Source: Rhizobiales bacterium SYSU XM002
Lineage (GTDB): Bacteria > Pseudomonadota > Alphaproteobacteria > Rhizobiales > Beijerinckiaceae
Length of the DNA stretch: 64,000 bases
Assembly: GCA_009846685.1 (NCBI GenBank)
Contig: VWVY01000001.1
Location: 62,001 to 126,000 of the forward strand
Direction of reading: 5' to 3'
This document shows positions 8,975 to 17,766 of this stretch, piece by piece; positions within the stretch are counted from its first letter, which is position 1; each line of letters starts with the position of its first letter. The notes beneath the pieces were generated by a model, which saw only the letters and a list, made by a program, of their open reading frames with translations, did no database searches and was not told the origin of the DNA. Both the position numbers and the translations under genes were made by a program.

Positions 8975-10269
8975 GCAACACGCTGATTGGCCTTTGTGGC
9001 ATGGCCGTTCTTGTCGGCCTGATCCTCGTGCGCATTCCGGTGGGTGTCGCGCTGGGGCTGGTTGGCTTTGCCGGCTATGCCGCGATCGAGGGCTGGACGA
9101 AGGCGCAGTTCGTTTTCGGCTCCGTGCCACTCGAACTCGCCTCTGCCTATACGCTCTCGGTGCTGCCGCTTTTCACCTTGATGGGCGCCCTGGCCACGAT
9201 GGCCGGGTTGTCCGGCGATCTCTTCCGAGCGAGCAATGCGGTTTTCGCCGGCACGCGCGGCTCACTCGCCATGGCCGCGATCGGCGCCTCGGCCGCCTTC
9301 GGCGCGGTGTGCGGTTCGTCCGTCGCGACGGCCGCGACGATGGGGCGCATCTCCATTCCCGAGATGCTGCGCGCGAACTACTCGCCCGCGCTCGCGGCCG
9401 GGGCGGTGGCAGCGGGTGGCACGCTCGGCATCCTCATCCCGCCGTCGCTCATCCTGATGATCTACGCGATCATCGCCCAACAGCCCGTTATCAAGCTGTT
9501 CGCCGCCGCGCTGGTGCCGGGGCTGATCCTGACCGGGCTTTACATCGTCACGGTCTTCATCTGGGCCCGGCTCGATCCCGTTGCCGCACCGCGCATCCCG
9601 ACAGGCGACAGGCACAACACCCTGCGCACGCTCGCGAGCGTCGCCGATGTCGGGGCGCTGTTTCTCGTGACGTTCGGCGGCATCTATCTCGGCTGGTTTT
9701 CGCCCACCGAAGCAGCTTCGGTTGGCGCGTTCGGCGCGCTGCTGCTCGGGTTGTGGCGGCGGACGATCGGCCGGCGCGCCATTCTGGAGGGTTTTACGGA
9801 GACGGCGAGGATCACCGCCAATATCGTGCTGATCGTCATCGGCTCGACGATCTTCTCCTATTTCGTCGTTCAGACCGGGATCGCGCAGAGCGGCGTTGCC
9901 TGGATCAAGACAGCTGGTGTGCCGCCGCTCGCCGTGATGATCCTGCTGGTGATTTTCTACATCGCGCTGGGGTGCTTTCTTGAAGGGATCGGCATGGTGC
10001 TCGTGACCGTTCCGGTATTCCTGCCGCTCGTGGTCGCGAATGGCTATGATCCGGTGTGGTTCGGCGTGCTGCTGGTCATCGTGGTGGAAATCGGGCTGAT
10101 CCATCCCCCGGTGGGTATGAATCTTTTCGTCATCCGCGCGCAGGCGCCGGAGATATCGCTCCGCGCGATGTATATCGGTGTCCTGCCGTTTCTCGTGGCG
10201 CCCTTGGTGTTGATCGTTCTGCTGCTGGCCTTTCCCGAAATCGCGCTCTGGCTTTCGAGAAAGATCTAA
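8971..10269 (+). CDS. TRAP transporter large permease (DctM family)
   Basis: 432 residues, the normal DctM length, with about 12 hydrophobic segments. It is the sodium-coupled translocation subunit. Family features include FTLMGALATMAGLSGDLFRA, the GSSVATAATMGRISIPEM block and AAGGTLGILIPPSLILMIYA; the C-terminal half repeats the pattern (FLEGIGMVLVTVPVFLPLV, EIGLIHPPVGMNLFVI). ATG 8971 overlaps the DctQ stop. It is the last gene of the operon starting at 3822 and converges with an SDR gene ending at 10325; no clear terminator is visible in the 55-base gap. Confidence 0.93.
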   Translation: MSNTLIGLCGMAVLVGLILVRIPVGVALGLVGFAGYAAIEGWTKAQFVFGSVPLELASAYTLSVLPLFTLMGALATMAGLSGDLFRASNAVFAGTRGSLAMAAIGASAAFGAVCGSSVATAATMGRISIPEMLRANYSPALAAGAVAAGGTLGILIPPSLILMIYAIIAQQPVIKLFAAALVPGLILTGLYIVTVFIWARLDPVAAPRIPTGDRHNTLRTLASVADVGALFLVTFGGIYLGWFSPTEAASVGAFGALLLGLWRRTIGRRAILEGFTETARITANIVLIVIGSTIFSYFVVQTGIAQSGVAWIKTAGVPPLAVMILLVIFYIALGCFLEGIGMVLVTVPVFLPLVVANGYDPVWFGVLLVIVVEIGLIHPPVGMNLFVIRAQAPEISLRAMYIGVLPFLVAPLVLIVLLLAFPEIALWLSRKI

Positions 10270-10324
10270 CGCCGTGCAAGCGAGCCGAAGAACCCGCGTG
10301 TTCATTCCGCTGGCAGGTCGCTGC

Positions 10325-11110
10325 TCAGCTCAACATGCGCGTGTCGCCGCATACGGAAATTTCCTGTCCGGAAATTGTCCGCGCATGCGGCGAGGCGAGA
10401 AAGACGATCTGTTTCGCGATATCGTCCGGGTTGACGAATTCCTTGATGGAAACGCCGGAGAACAGCCGCTCTGTCATGTCGTCGTGGCTGATGTTGAGGC
10501 TGCGGGCCTTGTTGGCGATAACGCTCTGGATGCGTGGCCCATCGACAAGACCGGGGCATATCGCGTTCACCCTGATGCCGAACTCACCGAGTTCCGCAGC
10601 GATGGCCTTGGTGAAGCCGATCACGCCCCATTTTGCCGCCGCGTACGGAGACCGAAGCGGAAAGCCATGCTTGCCGGCCTGACTGGACAGATTGATCATC
10701 GAGGGGTTGGGGGAGGCTTTCAGCAGCGGCACCGCGAGGCGGGCGCAATTGAACTGCCCCGTCAGGTCTACTGCGATGCAGCGGTCCCAGTCCTCCGGAG
10801 CGATTTCATCGACGCGGCCGGTCGGACCGGCGATCCCGGCATTGTTGACGAAGCAATCGAGCCCACCGAGCTCGGACATCGCCTCGTCGAAAAGGCGCGA
10901 CACCGCATCACGGTCCGAGACGTCGCAGATCGAGGCGGTGATCGTCGGGTTGGATTTCGCCAGCGCATCGAGCGCCGCCGCATCGACATCGCAGACATGG
11001 ACGCGTGCACCCTCGGCGACGAAGGCGCAGGCGATGGCGCGCCCGATGCCGTTGGCTCCCGCTGTCACGAGTACCCTTGCGCCAGCCAGTTGCATATCCA
11101 TGATCGCCAA
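10325..11110 (-). CDS. SDR-family NAD(P)-dependent oxidoreductase
   Basis: 261 residues of classical short-chain dehydrogenase fold: cofactor loop TAGANGIGRA (16-25), NNAGIAG (89-95), catalytic Ser in INLSSQAGKHG (S142/S143) and YAAAK (Y156, K160). The acidic residue after beta-2 (VHVCDVDAAAL) suggests NAD preference. It is transcribed from the same side as the GntR gene upstream (24-base gap), so the two probably form one unit divergent from the Liv-type importer. It may oxidise a hydroxyl on the same imported compound. An alternative start at ATG 11101 is equally possible. Confidence 0.9.
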   Translation of the reverse strand: MAIMDMQLAGARVLVTAGANGIGRAIACAFVAEGARVHVCDVDAAALDALAKSNPTITASICDVSDRDAVSRLFDEAMSELGGLDCFVNNAGIAGPTGRVDEIAPEDWDRCIAVDLTGQFNCARLAVPLLKASPNPSMINLSSQAGKHGFPLRSPYAAAKWGVIGFTKAIAAELGEFGIRVNAICPGLVDGPRIQSVIANKARSLNISHDDMTERLFSGVSIKEFVNPDDIAKQIVFLASPHARTISGQEISVCGDTRMLS

Positions 11111-11134
11111 TCCTTCTCGGGCAGTTTGCAGGGG

Positions 11135-11884
11135 TCAGTCGTCAGCCAGACCGCCCGTCCGGGCGATATGCGCGGCGGCGGCGGAAATGTCAGCTTCTAT
11201 CGCGCGGCGGGCGCCGGCGCCGTCCCGGACGCGCAGGGCCGCGAGGAGCGCGGCATGGGCCTGCACCGCGCTTCCGCCCTTGAGGCGTTCGACATCGTTG
11301 CGCATGTCGAGGTTGATCACAGGGCCGGCGCGAAGCCAGAGCCGCTCGATCATCTCGAACAACGTCGGCATGCCCGCCGCGCGGTAGAGCGTCGCATGCA
11401 GCTGGTGATTGGCGGTTACGGCTTCGGTGCTCTTCGGCGGATCGGCCTCGGCAGCCGCGCGGAAGACATGCTCAGCTTCGGCCATTGCGACGATGTCGGC
11501 TTCGCTGGCGTTTCGTGCCGCTTCTTCCGCGGCAAATCCCTCCAGAACGAGGCGAATCCGCGTCAACTCGTGAAACTGGCCCAGCGACATGATCGGCACG
11601 CGCACCGCGCGACCGGGAAGAACTTCCAGCGCGCCGTCCGCCGCGAGGCGATTGACCGCTTCCCGCACCGGCATCATCGATACGTCGATGGCCTCGGCCA
11701 CCTTGCGCAGGGACAGCTTTTCTCCCGGCGCCAGCTTGCCGGCCATCAGCAACGCCCGCAATTCGCCGTAGACACGATCGCCCAGCGTCTCTTTCGCAAG
11801 GGAGCCAATTCCGGCCAATGCACCGCCGGCTGAAAAGGCATCCTGCGCGAGGTGCTGCAAATCGGACTGGACATTAATTTTCAT
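11135..11884 (-). CDS. GntR-family regulator (FCD/FadR subgroup)
   Basis: 249 residues. A winged helix-turn-helix (KETLGDRVYGELRALLMAGK, then LSLRKVAEAIDVSMMPVREA) is followed by a helical FCD ligand domain with conserved acidic and histidine positions (NHQLHATLYRAAG). ATG 11884 is preferred to GTG 11908 because the latter lies within the palindromic operator. It is divergent from the Liv-type importer operon and upstream of an SDR gene, so it most likely represses both directions until an effector metabolite binds. Confidence 0.9.
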   Translation of the reverse strand: MKINVQSDLQHLAQDAFSAGGALAGIGSLAKETLGDRVYGELRALLMAGKLAPGEKLSLRKVAEAIDVSMMPVREAVNRLAADGALEVLPGRAVRVPIMSLGQFHELTRIRLVLEGFAAEEAARNASEADIVAMAEAEHVFRAAAEADPPKSTEAVTANHQLHATLYRAAGMPTLFEMIERLWLRAGPVINLDMRNDVERLKGGSAVQAHAALLAALRVRDGAGARRAIEADISAAAAHIARTGGLADD

Positions 11885-11900
11885 CTCGTGCACTCTAACT

Positions 11901-11915
11901 GTGATCACAGATCAC
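11901..11915. promoter_or_regulatory. candidate GntR operator GTGATCACAGATCAC
   Basis: A perfect inverted repeat, GTGATC-aca-GATCAC, lies between the GntR gene and the importer operon. FCD-type GntR sites are short palindromes of this size. Its position 16 bases upstream of the regulator start fits autoregulation. Confidence 0.6.
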
Positions 11916-11987
11916 GACAAGCGGAATTCATCCGCAGGTAATAACACAAGGCGCTGGCGGGCGGAGCCCAAAAGCCGGGAGGAAGAC

Positions 11988-13250
11988 ATGAAGGACATGA
12001 ACAGGTTGGCCTCGTCCATTTCGCGGCGTCAGGCCCTGGCCGGCATTGGCGTGGCAGCGGTGGGCGTTGTTGCCAGTCCGTCGATCATTCGCGCCCAGAG
12101 CGCGGATGTCATCCGCTTCGGACATCTCACGCCGCGGACGGGTTTTCTCGGACCGTTGGGCGAATTCGCGGTACAGGCGGTCGATCTTGCGGTCGAAGAG
12201 GTCAACGCGGCAGGTGGTATCATGGGCCGCAAGCTGGAAATCCTGAAGGAGGATTCGGTCAATCCGCAAACCGCCTCGACCAAGGCTGAACGCATGGTCG
12301 AACGCGACAAGGTCGCGTGCCTACTGGGTGAAATCTCGTCGGCCTCATGCCTGACGATCGCGCAGGTCGCCCAACGCACCAAAACGCTGTTCGTCAACAC
12401 CGGAGGCAATTCCGACGCGCTCCGCGGCGCGAACTGCAACAGGTACATGTTCCACATCGAGAGCCAGAACTCGATGTATGTGAAGACCTGCGGTCGCTCG
12501 CTGATGGCGCAGGGGCTGGTGAAGGGCAAGAAGTGGTTCTCGCTGACGGCGGACTATGCCTTCGGGCACGACCTCCTCAAGGTCGCGAAGCGCTTCATGG
12601 AAGCGAACGGCGGCCAGTTTGCCGCGGACAAGCTCGTCCCGACCGACGCGACCGACTTCTCCGCGCTGCTTCTGGAAATTCGCGCTGCCAAGCCGGATCT
12701 CGTGATCTCCAATCTCGCCGGCAACCAGATCACGAATTTCCTCAAGCAATACGCCGAGTTCGGACTGGATTTCCCCGTGGCCGGTTTCGGCTTCGATACC
12801 GCGCTCGCCTGGGCGGCAGGGAAGGGGAATTTCGGCGGCACCTGGCCTGTCGTCTGGCATCATCTCATCGACACGCCGGCGACCAAGGCTTTTGTCGCGG
12901 CCTTTACCAAGAAATACGGCAAGCCGCCGGAGAACCAGGCCTGGGGCGACTACAACATCGTCAAGATCATGGCCCAGTCGATGAACGAGCTGAAATCGAC
13001 CGATACCGCCAAGCTGATCGAGCATTGGGAAAAGGGCGCCAAGTTCGACGTGATGAAGACGCGCCCCGGCTATTTCCGCGCTTCCGACCACCAGTTCATG
13101 CACGAGATGTATACGATCCAGGCCCTGCCGGCGTCCGAGATCAAGAACCAGTGGGACATCTTCAAGTCGTCCGGACCGGTTCCGGGGCCCAGCGAGGATC
13201 TTGAGGTTATCGCTACGACCAAGGAAGAGGCCGAGTGCAAGATGACCTGA
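11988..13250 (+). CDS. branched-chain amino acid-type (Liv) ABC substrate-binding protein
   Basis: 420 residues. This is a periplasmic type I binding protein for a Liv/HAAT importer. The export signal has a twin-arginine look (SISRRQALAGIGVAAVGVVA), with cleavage probably after SIIRAQ. The mature part starts IRFGHLTPRTGFLGPLGE, with the expected NAAGGIMGRKLEIL and later DYAFGHDL segments. GGGAGGAAG places the start at ATG 11988. These receptors often bind compounds other than amino acids; the enzyme genes downstream suggest a beta-hydroxy acid or related ligand. The unusual cysteine pairs (ASCLT, GANCNRY) might form a disulfide. Confidence 0.9.
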   Translation: MKDMNRLASSISRRQALAGIGVAAVGVVASPSIIRAQSADVIRFGHLTPRTGFLGPLGEFAVQAVDLAVEEVNAAGGIMGRKLEILKEDSVNPQTASTKAERMVERDKVACLLGEISSASCLTIAQVAQRTKTLFVNTGGNSDALRGANCNRYMFHIESQNSMYVKTCGRSLMAQGLVKGKKWFSLTADYAFGHDLLKVAKRFMEANGGQFAADKLVPTDATDFSALLLEIRAAKPDLVISNLAGNQITNFLKQYAEFGLDFPVAGFGFDTALAWAAGKGNFGGTWPVVWHHLIDTPATKAFVAAFTKKYGKPPENQAWGDYNIVKIMAQSMNELKSTDTAKLIEHWEKGAKFDVMKTRPGYFRASDHQFMHEMYTIQALPASEIKNQWDIFKSSGPVPGPSEDLEVIATTKEEAECKMT

Positions 13251-13300
13251 GGTTTTCAGCGGCCTGACGTCTCCCTCAATTCGGTCAGGTTTCCGCGACT

Positions 13301-13331
13301 CCCATGCCCGACCTTCCCGGTCGGGCATGGG
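13301..13331 (+). terminator. stem-loop between binding protein and permease genes
   Basis: A perfect 13-bp stem (CCCATGCCCGACC / GGTCGGGCATGGG) with a 5-base loop is followed by TTTTCCC. It sits inside the importer operon, 50 bases after the receptor stop. Such partial terminators commonly lower permease expression relative to the binding protein, or protect the receptor mRNA 3' end. Confidence 0.75.
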
Positions 13332-13382
13332 TTTTCCCAAAAGCCACCGCGTGGTCGCGGGCAGGGCTGAAAGGCTTCTCGC

Positions 13383-14258
13383 ATGCTGACGCTCTTCATC
13401 CAGCAGATCCTCAACGGGCTGCTTGACGGTGTCTATTATCTTCTGATCGCGATCGGCCTTTCGCTGATCTTTTCCCTTGGCGGCATCGTCAATCTTGCGC
13501 ATGGCGCCTTCTACGCGATCGGAGCCTATCTCACCGTGGTGCTCGGGCCGCATATCGGTTTCGGCGGGGCCCTCGTGGTGTCTCCGGTCCTGGTGGCGAT
13601 CCTCGGCATTATTTTCGAGCGCGGACTCTTCCAACGCTTTTATCGCGCAGACCCGATCCTCTCGCTGCTTCTGACTTTCGGTCTGGCGATGGTGGCCGAG
13701 CAGACCCTGCGCATGATCTTCGGCGCGCCGCCGCTGTCGTATTCCATCCCCTCGTGGCTGCGGGGCCAGATCTTCCTTGGCGATTTCATCTACTCCAAGT
13801 ACCGCGCGATGTTGCTGCTCGTCGCCGCTCTCTGTGTCGTCGGGCTGTGGTTCCTGTTGCAGAAGACCGCGTTCGGGCGCGTGGTTCGTGCCGGCGTGCA
13901 GAACCCTGATATGGTCGGAGCACTCGGCATTTCGCTCAAGCCTTACATGATGAGCGTCGCGGCGCTCGGCATCGGTCTCGCGGGGCTCGCCGGGGTCCTC
14001 CTTGCGCCGATCTACTCGATCCATCCGGCGATGGGGCAGGAGATCATCACCCCTGCGTTCGTGGTGGTGGTCATCGGCGGACTTGGCTCATTCTGGGGCG
14101 TAGTTGTCGCCGCTTTGCTGGTCGGGCTCGTCAAGGGCACGACCATCGCACTGGGCTATCCGCAATGGTCGATCACGGTCATCTATTTCATGATGCTTCT
14201 CGTCCTCCTCTTCCGTCCGCGCGGCCTGTTCGGCGAGCGGATTCAGCGGTTCGAGTGA
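13383..14258 (+). CDS. Liv-type ABC transporter permease (LivH family)
   Basis: 291 residues and about eight hydrophobic segments, typical of LivH. Conserved family parts are LNGLLDGVYYLLIAIGLSLI, GGIVNLAHGAFYAIGAYLTV and the C-terminal GLGSFWGVVVAALLVGLVKG with FRPRGLFGE. It starts about 50 bases after the stem-loop and ends 7 bases before the fused LivM-LivG-LivF gene, with which it must pair to make a complete translocator. There is no second free LivM gene nearby. Confidence 0.93.
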   Translation: MLTLFIQQILNGLLDGVYYLLIAIGLSLIFSLGGIVNLAHGAFYAIGAYLTVVLGPHIGFGGALVVSPVLVAILGIIFERGLFQRFYRADPILSLLLTFGLAMVAEQTLRMIFGAPPLSYSIPSWLRGQIFLGDFIYSKYRAMLLLVAALCVVGLWFLLQKTAFGRVVRAGVQNPDMVGALGISLKPYMMSVAALGIGLAGLAGVLLAPIYSIHPAMGQEIITPAFVVVVIGGLGSFWGVVVAALLVGLVKGTTIALGYPQWSITVIYFMMLLVLLFRPRGLFGERIQRFE

Positions 14259-14265
14259 GGGCGCG

Positions 14266-16788
14266 ATGAAGCAGTTCCGCGAATATTCCTCCCTGATTGC
14301 CGGCGCGATTGCGCTCGTGATCCTCCCGGTGGCGATGAATGCCATCGGCCTCGGGACAACCTCCGCGACCGAGATCGTCATTTTCGCCATCGCCTGCATG
14401 GCGCTGAACATCCTCGTGGGAACGACCGGTCTTGTCTCGTTCGGCCACGGTGCGTGGTTCGGCCTCGCGGCTTATGCGGCAGGCCTTGTCCAGCGCAACT
14501 GGTTGCCGGGGCAGTTCGCGCTGCCGATCCTGTTGGCGGTTCTGATGGTGGCGGCGATCTCCCTTGTGTTCGGTGCGCTGATCCTGCGGCGGCGGGGCGT
14601 CTACTTCTCGCTCCTGACGCTCGCATTGACAGCGATGCTCTATTCCATCGCCTTCCGCTGGACGGCGGTGACCGGCGGCGAGGATGGCCTGGGCGGTATC
14701 CGCCGACCGGTTGCCGCAGGCATCGATTTCGATGCCTCGATGCCGTTCTATACCCTCGTCGCTTGTGTCGGATTTCTGGTCCTTGTCGGCCTCTGGCGTT
14801 TTCATCGCTCGCCTGTGGGGACCGTCCTGATCGCGATCCGCGAGAACGAACAGCGCGCGAAGTTTATCGGCATCCCGACCGAGCGTTACAAGCTGATCGC
14901 CTTTGTCCTGTCCTCGTCCCTGACGGGGCTGGCGGGCGCGCTGCTCCTCTTCAATAACCGCATGACGTCGGCGGAGCCGATCTCGGTAGCCTTTTCCGGC
15001 GAGTTGCTGGCGATGGTCGTGATCGGAGGTATGCGCAGCTTCATCGGTCCGGCGCTCGGCGCGCTCTTCTTCGTAATTTTCCGCGACTATCTGTCGAGCG
15101 TTACGGCGGATTGGTTGTTCTGGTTCGGCCTTCTCTTCGTCGGCTTCATCGTGTTCTCGCCGACCGGGCTCGTCGGCGTGGCGGAAAGGCTGATGCGACC
15201 GTTCCGCCGTGCCGTGATCGGAAATGCGGCGATGGCGGCCCGGGAAGCCGGTGCGGTGCATCTGCCGGATTTCCTCAAGCCGGAGAGCGCAGGGCAGGGG
15301 CCCGTCCTTCAGGCCAAAGGCATATCCAAGCAGTTCGGGGGTCTTCGCGCGGTCGAAGGCGTCGATCTCACGATCCGCGACCGCTCGCTCCATGCTCTGA
15401 TCGGCCCGAACGGCGCCGGCAAGACGACCGCCTTCAACCTGATTTCCGGACTGTTCCCGCCGGACCGGGGCTCCGTGACTCTGGAGAGCCGCGAGATCGC
15501 AGGTCTCGCGCCGGAGGAAATCACGCAGGCGGGCATCGGTCGGGCCTTCCAGATCACGAACCTCTTCCCGACCCTGAGCGTCGAGGAGAACGTTCGGCTG
15601 GCGGTTCAGGCCCGCGCGCCGCAGCGGTTCGATTTCTGGCGTGACGCCCGTGTTTTCACTGAAACCAATGCGCAAACCGAGACTATCATCCGCACGATGG
15701 GCCTCAAGGGGATCGAGACGGCCGAAGCCGGTTCGCTTTCCTACGGTGGCCAGCGTTTGCTCGATATGAGTCTTGCGCTGGCGACCCGCCCGCGTGCGCT
15801 GCTGCTCGATGAACCGCTCGCGGGGCTCGCCGCTGCCGAGCGCGAGCGCGTCGGCAACCTCATCAAGGCGATTTCCGCCGATCTTCCAGTGCTGCTCGTC
15901 GAACATGATATCGACCGCGTCTTCCAGATCGCGGATCGCGTCACGGTCATGAACGAGGGAGCCGTTCTGATCGACGGCTCGGTGGAGGATGCTCGAAATT
16001 CGCCACGTGTCCAGGAGGTCTATATCGGGTCGGGCGCGCATGCGCTTGCGGCAACCCAACGCGCGAGCGCGGCATCACCGGAAACGGTCCTGAGCCTTTC
16101 GGGCGTCAACACCTACTACGGAAAGAGCCACATCCTGCGCGATGTGAGCTTCAGCGTGCATCGAGGCGAGATTGTCGCGCTGCTGGGGCGCAACGGCGCC
16201 GGGAAATCCACACTGCTCAAGACGATCACCGGCATCGCACCGCCCGCAACTGGCGAGATAGAACTACTCGGCACGCCGATCGCACGGCGGAGCGCCGCCA
16301 GCATTGCCCGTGCCGGTGTGGCCTATGTGCCGCAAGGGCGTGGACTCTTCGCCGGCATGAGCGTGAAGGACAACATGGAACTCGGCCGCCTCCGTCGGCG
16401 CACGGGTAACGGCCGGCACTGGGATGACGAGAAGATCTTCACCTTTTTTCCGCGCATCCGCGAGCGTTGGCTTTCGCCTGCCGACTATCTTTCCGGCGGG
16501 GAACAGCAGATGGTCGCCGTCGCACGGGCATTGTCGGGCGATACGCGGATCCTTCTGCTGGACGAACCGTTCGAGGGCTTGGCACCGGCCGTCGTCGAGG
16601 AACTTTTCGAGGCCTTCGACAAGCTCCGGCACGATGTTTCGATCATTATCGTCGATCATCACCTCGATCTGGCGCTGGCGCTTTCCGATACAACCGTGGC
16701 TCTCGAACGCGGCGAGGTGATCCACAGGGGGCCGTCCCGTGTGCTGAGCGAGGACATCGACGAGCGCCGCAGGGTGCTTTGGCTTTAG
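14266..16788 (+). CDS. triple fusion LivM permease - LivG ATPase - LivF ATPase
   Basis: 840 residues in one uninterrupted frame. Residues 1-320 are a LivM permease (NILVGTTGLVSFGHGAWFGL, later FSPTGLVGVAERL). Residues about 345-585 are a LivG ATPase with Walker A GPNGAGKTT (380-388), signature LSYGGQRLLDMSLAL and Walker B ALLLDEPLAGL. Residues about 605-840 are a LivF ATPase with Walker A GRNGAGKST (641-649), signature LSGGEQQMVAVARAL and ILLLDEPFEGLAP. All three are normally separate; LivM-LivG fusions are known in proteobacteria, and the additional LivF is less usual. Both ATPases look intact, so one copy of this protein plus LivH would form a full transporter core. Linkers near residues 325-345 and 585-605 are short. 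Confidence 0.93.
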   Translation: MKQFREYSSLIAGAIALVILPVAMNAIGLGTTSATEIVIFAIACMALNILVGTTGLVSFGHGAWFGLAAYAAGLVQRNWLPGQFALPILLAVLMVAAISLVFGALILRRRGVYFSLLTLALTAMLYSIAFRWTAVTGGEDGLGGIRRPVAAGIDFDASMPFYTLVACVGFLVLVGLWRFHRSPVGTVLIAIRENEQRAKFIGIPTERYKLIAFVLSSSLTGLAGALLLFNNRMTSAEPISVAFSGELLAMVVIGGMRSFIGPALGALFFVIFRDYLSSVTADWLFWFGLLFVGFIVFSPTGLVGVAERLMRPFRRAVIGNAAMAAREAGAVHLPDFLKPESAGQGPVLQAKGISKQFGGLRAVEGVDLTIRDRSLHALIGPNGAGKTTAFNLISGLFPPDRGSVTLESREIAGLAPEEITQAGIGRAFQITNLFPTLSVEENVRLAVQARAPQRFDFWRDARVFTETNAQTETIIRTMGLKGIETAEAGSLSYGGQRLLDMSLALATRPRALLLDEPLAGLAAAERERVGNLIKAISADLPVLLVEHDIDRVFQIADRVTVMNEGAVLIDGSVEDARNSPRVQEVYIGSGAHALAATQRASAASPETVLSLSGVNTYYGKSHILRDVSFSVHRGEIVALLGRNGAGKSTLLKTITGIAPPATGEIELLGTPIARRSAASIARAGVAYVPQGRGLFAGMSVKDNMELGRLRRRTGNGRHWDDEKIFTFFPRIRERWLSPADYLSGGEQQMVAVARALSGDTRILLLDEPFEGLAPAVVEELFEAFDKLRHDVSIIIVDHHLDLALALSDTTVALERGEVIHRGPSRVLSEDIDERRRVLWL

Positions 16789-16819
16789 GGGAGGGAAATT
16801 TGAAAGGACCGGGATCGAA

Positions 16820-17764
16820 ATGACGAAAATCGCAATCGTCGGCTCTGGCCTGATCGGCAGGGCGTGGGCGACTGTTTTCGCCAGTCACGGGTTCGACGTG
16901 GCGATGTATGACATTGATCATGCCGCCGCAAAGGCCGCGCGTACCCATATTGGTCGCAACCTGCGCGAACTCGCGGGCTACGGCCTTGTCGATGATCCGA
17001 AAGAATCGCTGGCCCGCATCCGCGTCGCTGATCGCTTGCAGGACGCGCTCAAGAGCGTGGCGCTGGTTCAGGAAAATGGACCCGAGACCGTCGAGGCGAA
17101 GGCGGCGTTGTTCGCCGAAATGGATCGCCTTGCACCGAGATCGGCGATCCTTGCGTCCTCGACCTCCTTCATCGTCGCGTCGCGATTTTCGAAAAGCCTG
17201 AAAGGCCGGCATCGCTGCCTTGTCGCGCATCCGGTCAATCCGCCGCATCTGGTGCCGATCGTCGAGCTGGCACCGGCTCCCTGGACCGATCCAGAGGTCG
17301 TCGAGCGGGCCCGCAAGATTTACCTTCGGGCCGGACAGGTGCCGATCACGCTCCGGAAAGAGATGCCGGGCTTCGTGCTCAACCGGCTGCAGGCAGTGCT
17401 GCTCGCCGAGGCGTTCCGCATTGTCGGCGCTGGCGTCGCCAGCCCGCAGGACGTGGACAAGACGATCCGCGACGGGCTTGGCCTGCGCTGGTCTTTCATG
17501 GGACCGTTCGAAACGATCGAACTCAACGCGCCCGGCGGCATCCCGGATTACTGCGCGCGTTACGGCAAATCGCTGACGGATATGGTGGCGCAATCTGCCG
17601 CCGGCGATCCGTTCGGCGCGGAGAATGTCAGTCGGATCATGTCCGAATGGACCGGACAACAGGACGCGGCGCGTGTAGCAGCGCTCAGCAAATGGCGGGA
17701 TGGACGTCTCGCCGCCCTTCAGGCTCACAAACGCGCCGCTCGGCGCAAACCCAACGGACAATAA
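16820..17764 (+). CDS. 3-hydroxyacyl-CoA dehydrogenase-family enzyme (L-carnitine/L-gulonate dehydrogenase-like)
   Basis: 314 residues. The NAD-binding loop GSGLIGRAWATVFASHGFDV is followed by an acidic residue (MYDID). A central QENGPETVEAKAALFAEMD and SSTSFIVAS block, then HPVNPPHLVPIVELAP and the C-terminal EMPGFVLNRLQAVLLAEAFR, are the lambda-crystallin/carnitine dehydrogenase pattern, not that of fatty-acid FadB. Such enzymes oxidise free beta-hydroxy acids to beta-keto acids. The BKACE-type gene starts 3 bases after this gene's end, the same pairing as CdhA-CdhC in carnitine breakdown. No thioesterase (CdhB) is present here, so carnitine itself is only one option. Confidence 0.85.
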   Translation: MTKIAIVGSGLIGRAWATVFASHGFDVAMYDIDHAAAKAARTHIGRNLRELAGYGLVDDPKESLARIRVADRLQDALKSVALVQENGPETVEAKAALFAEMDRLAPRSAILASSTSFIVASRFSKSLKGRHRCLVAHPVNPPHLVPIVELAPAPWTDPEVVERARKIYLRAGQVPITLRKEMPGFVLNRLQAVLLAEAFRIVGAGVASPQDVDKTIRDGLGLRWSFMGPFETIELNAPGGIPDYCARYGKSLTDMVAQSAAGDPFGAENVSRIMSEWTGQQDAARVAALSKWRDGRLAALQAHKRAARRKPNGQ

Positions 17765-17766
17765 CG

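Noticed and set aside
14188-16059. 623-codon antisense frame over the Liv fusion
   Set aside because: The plus strand shows intact permease and ATPase motifs throughout; the antisense product is Arg/Asp/Glu-rich with no recognisable domain.
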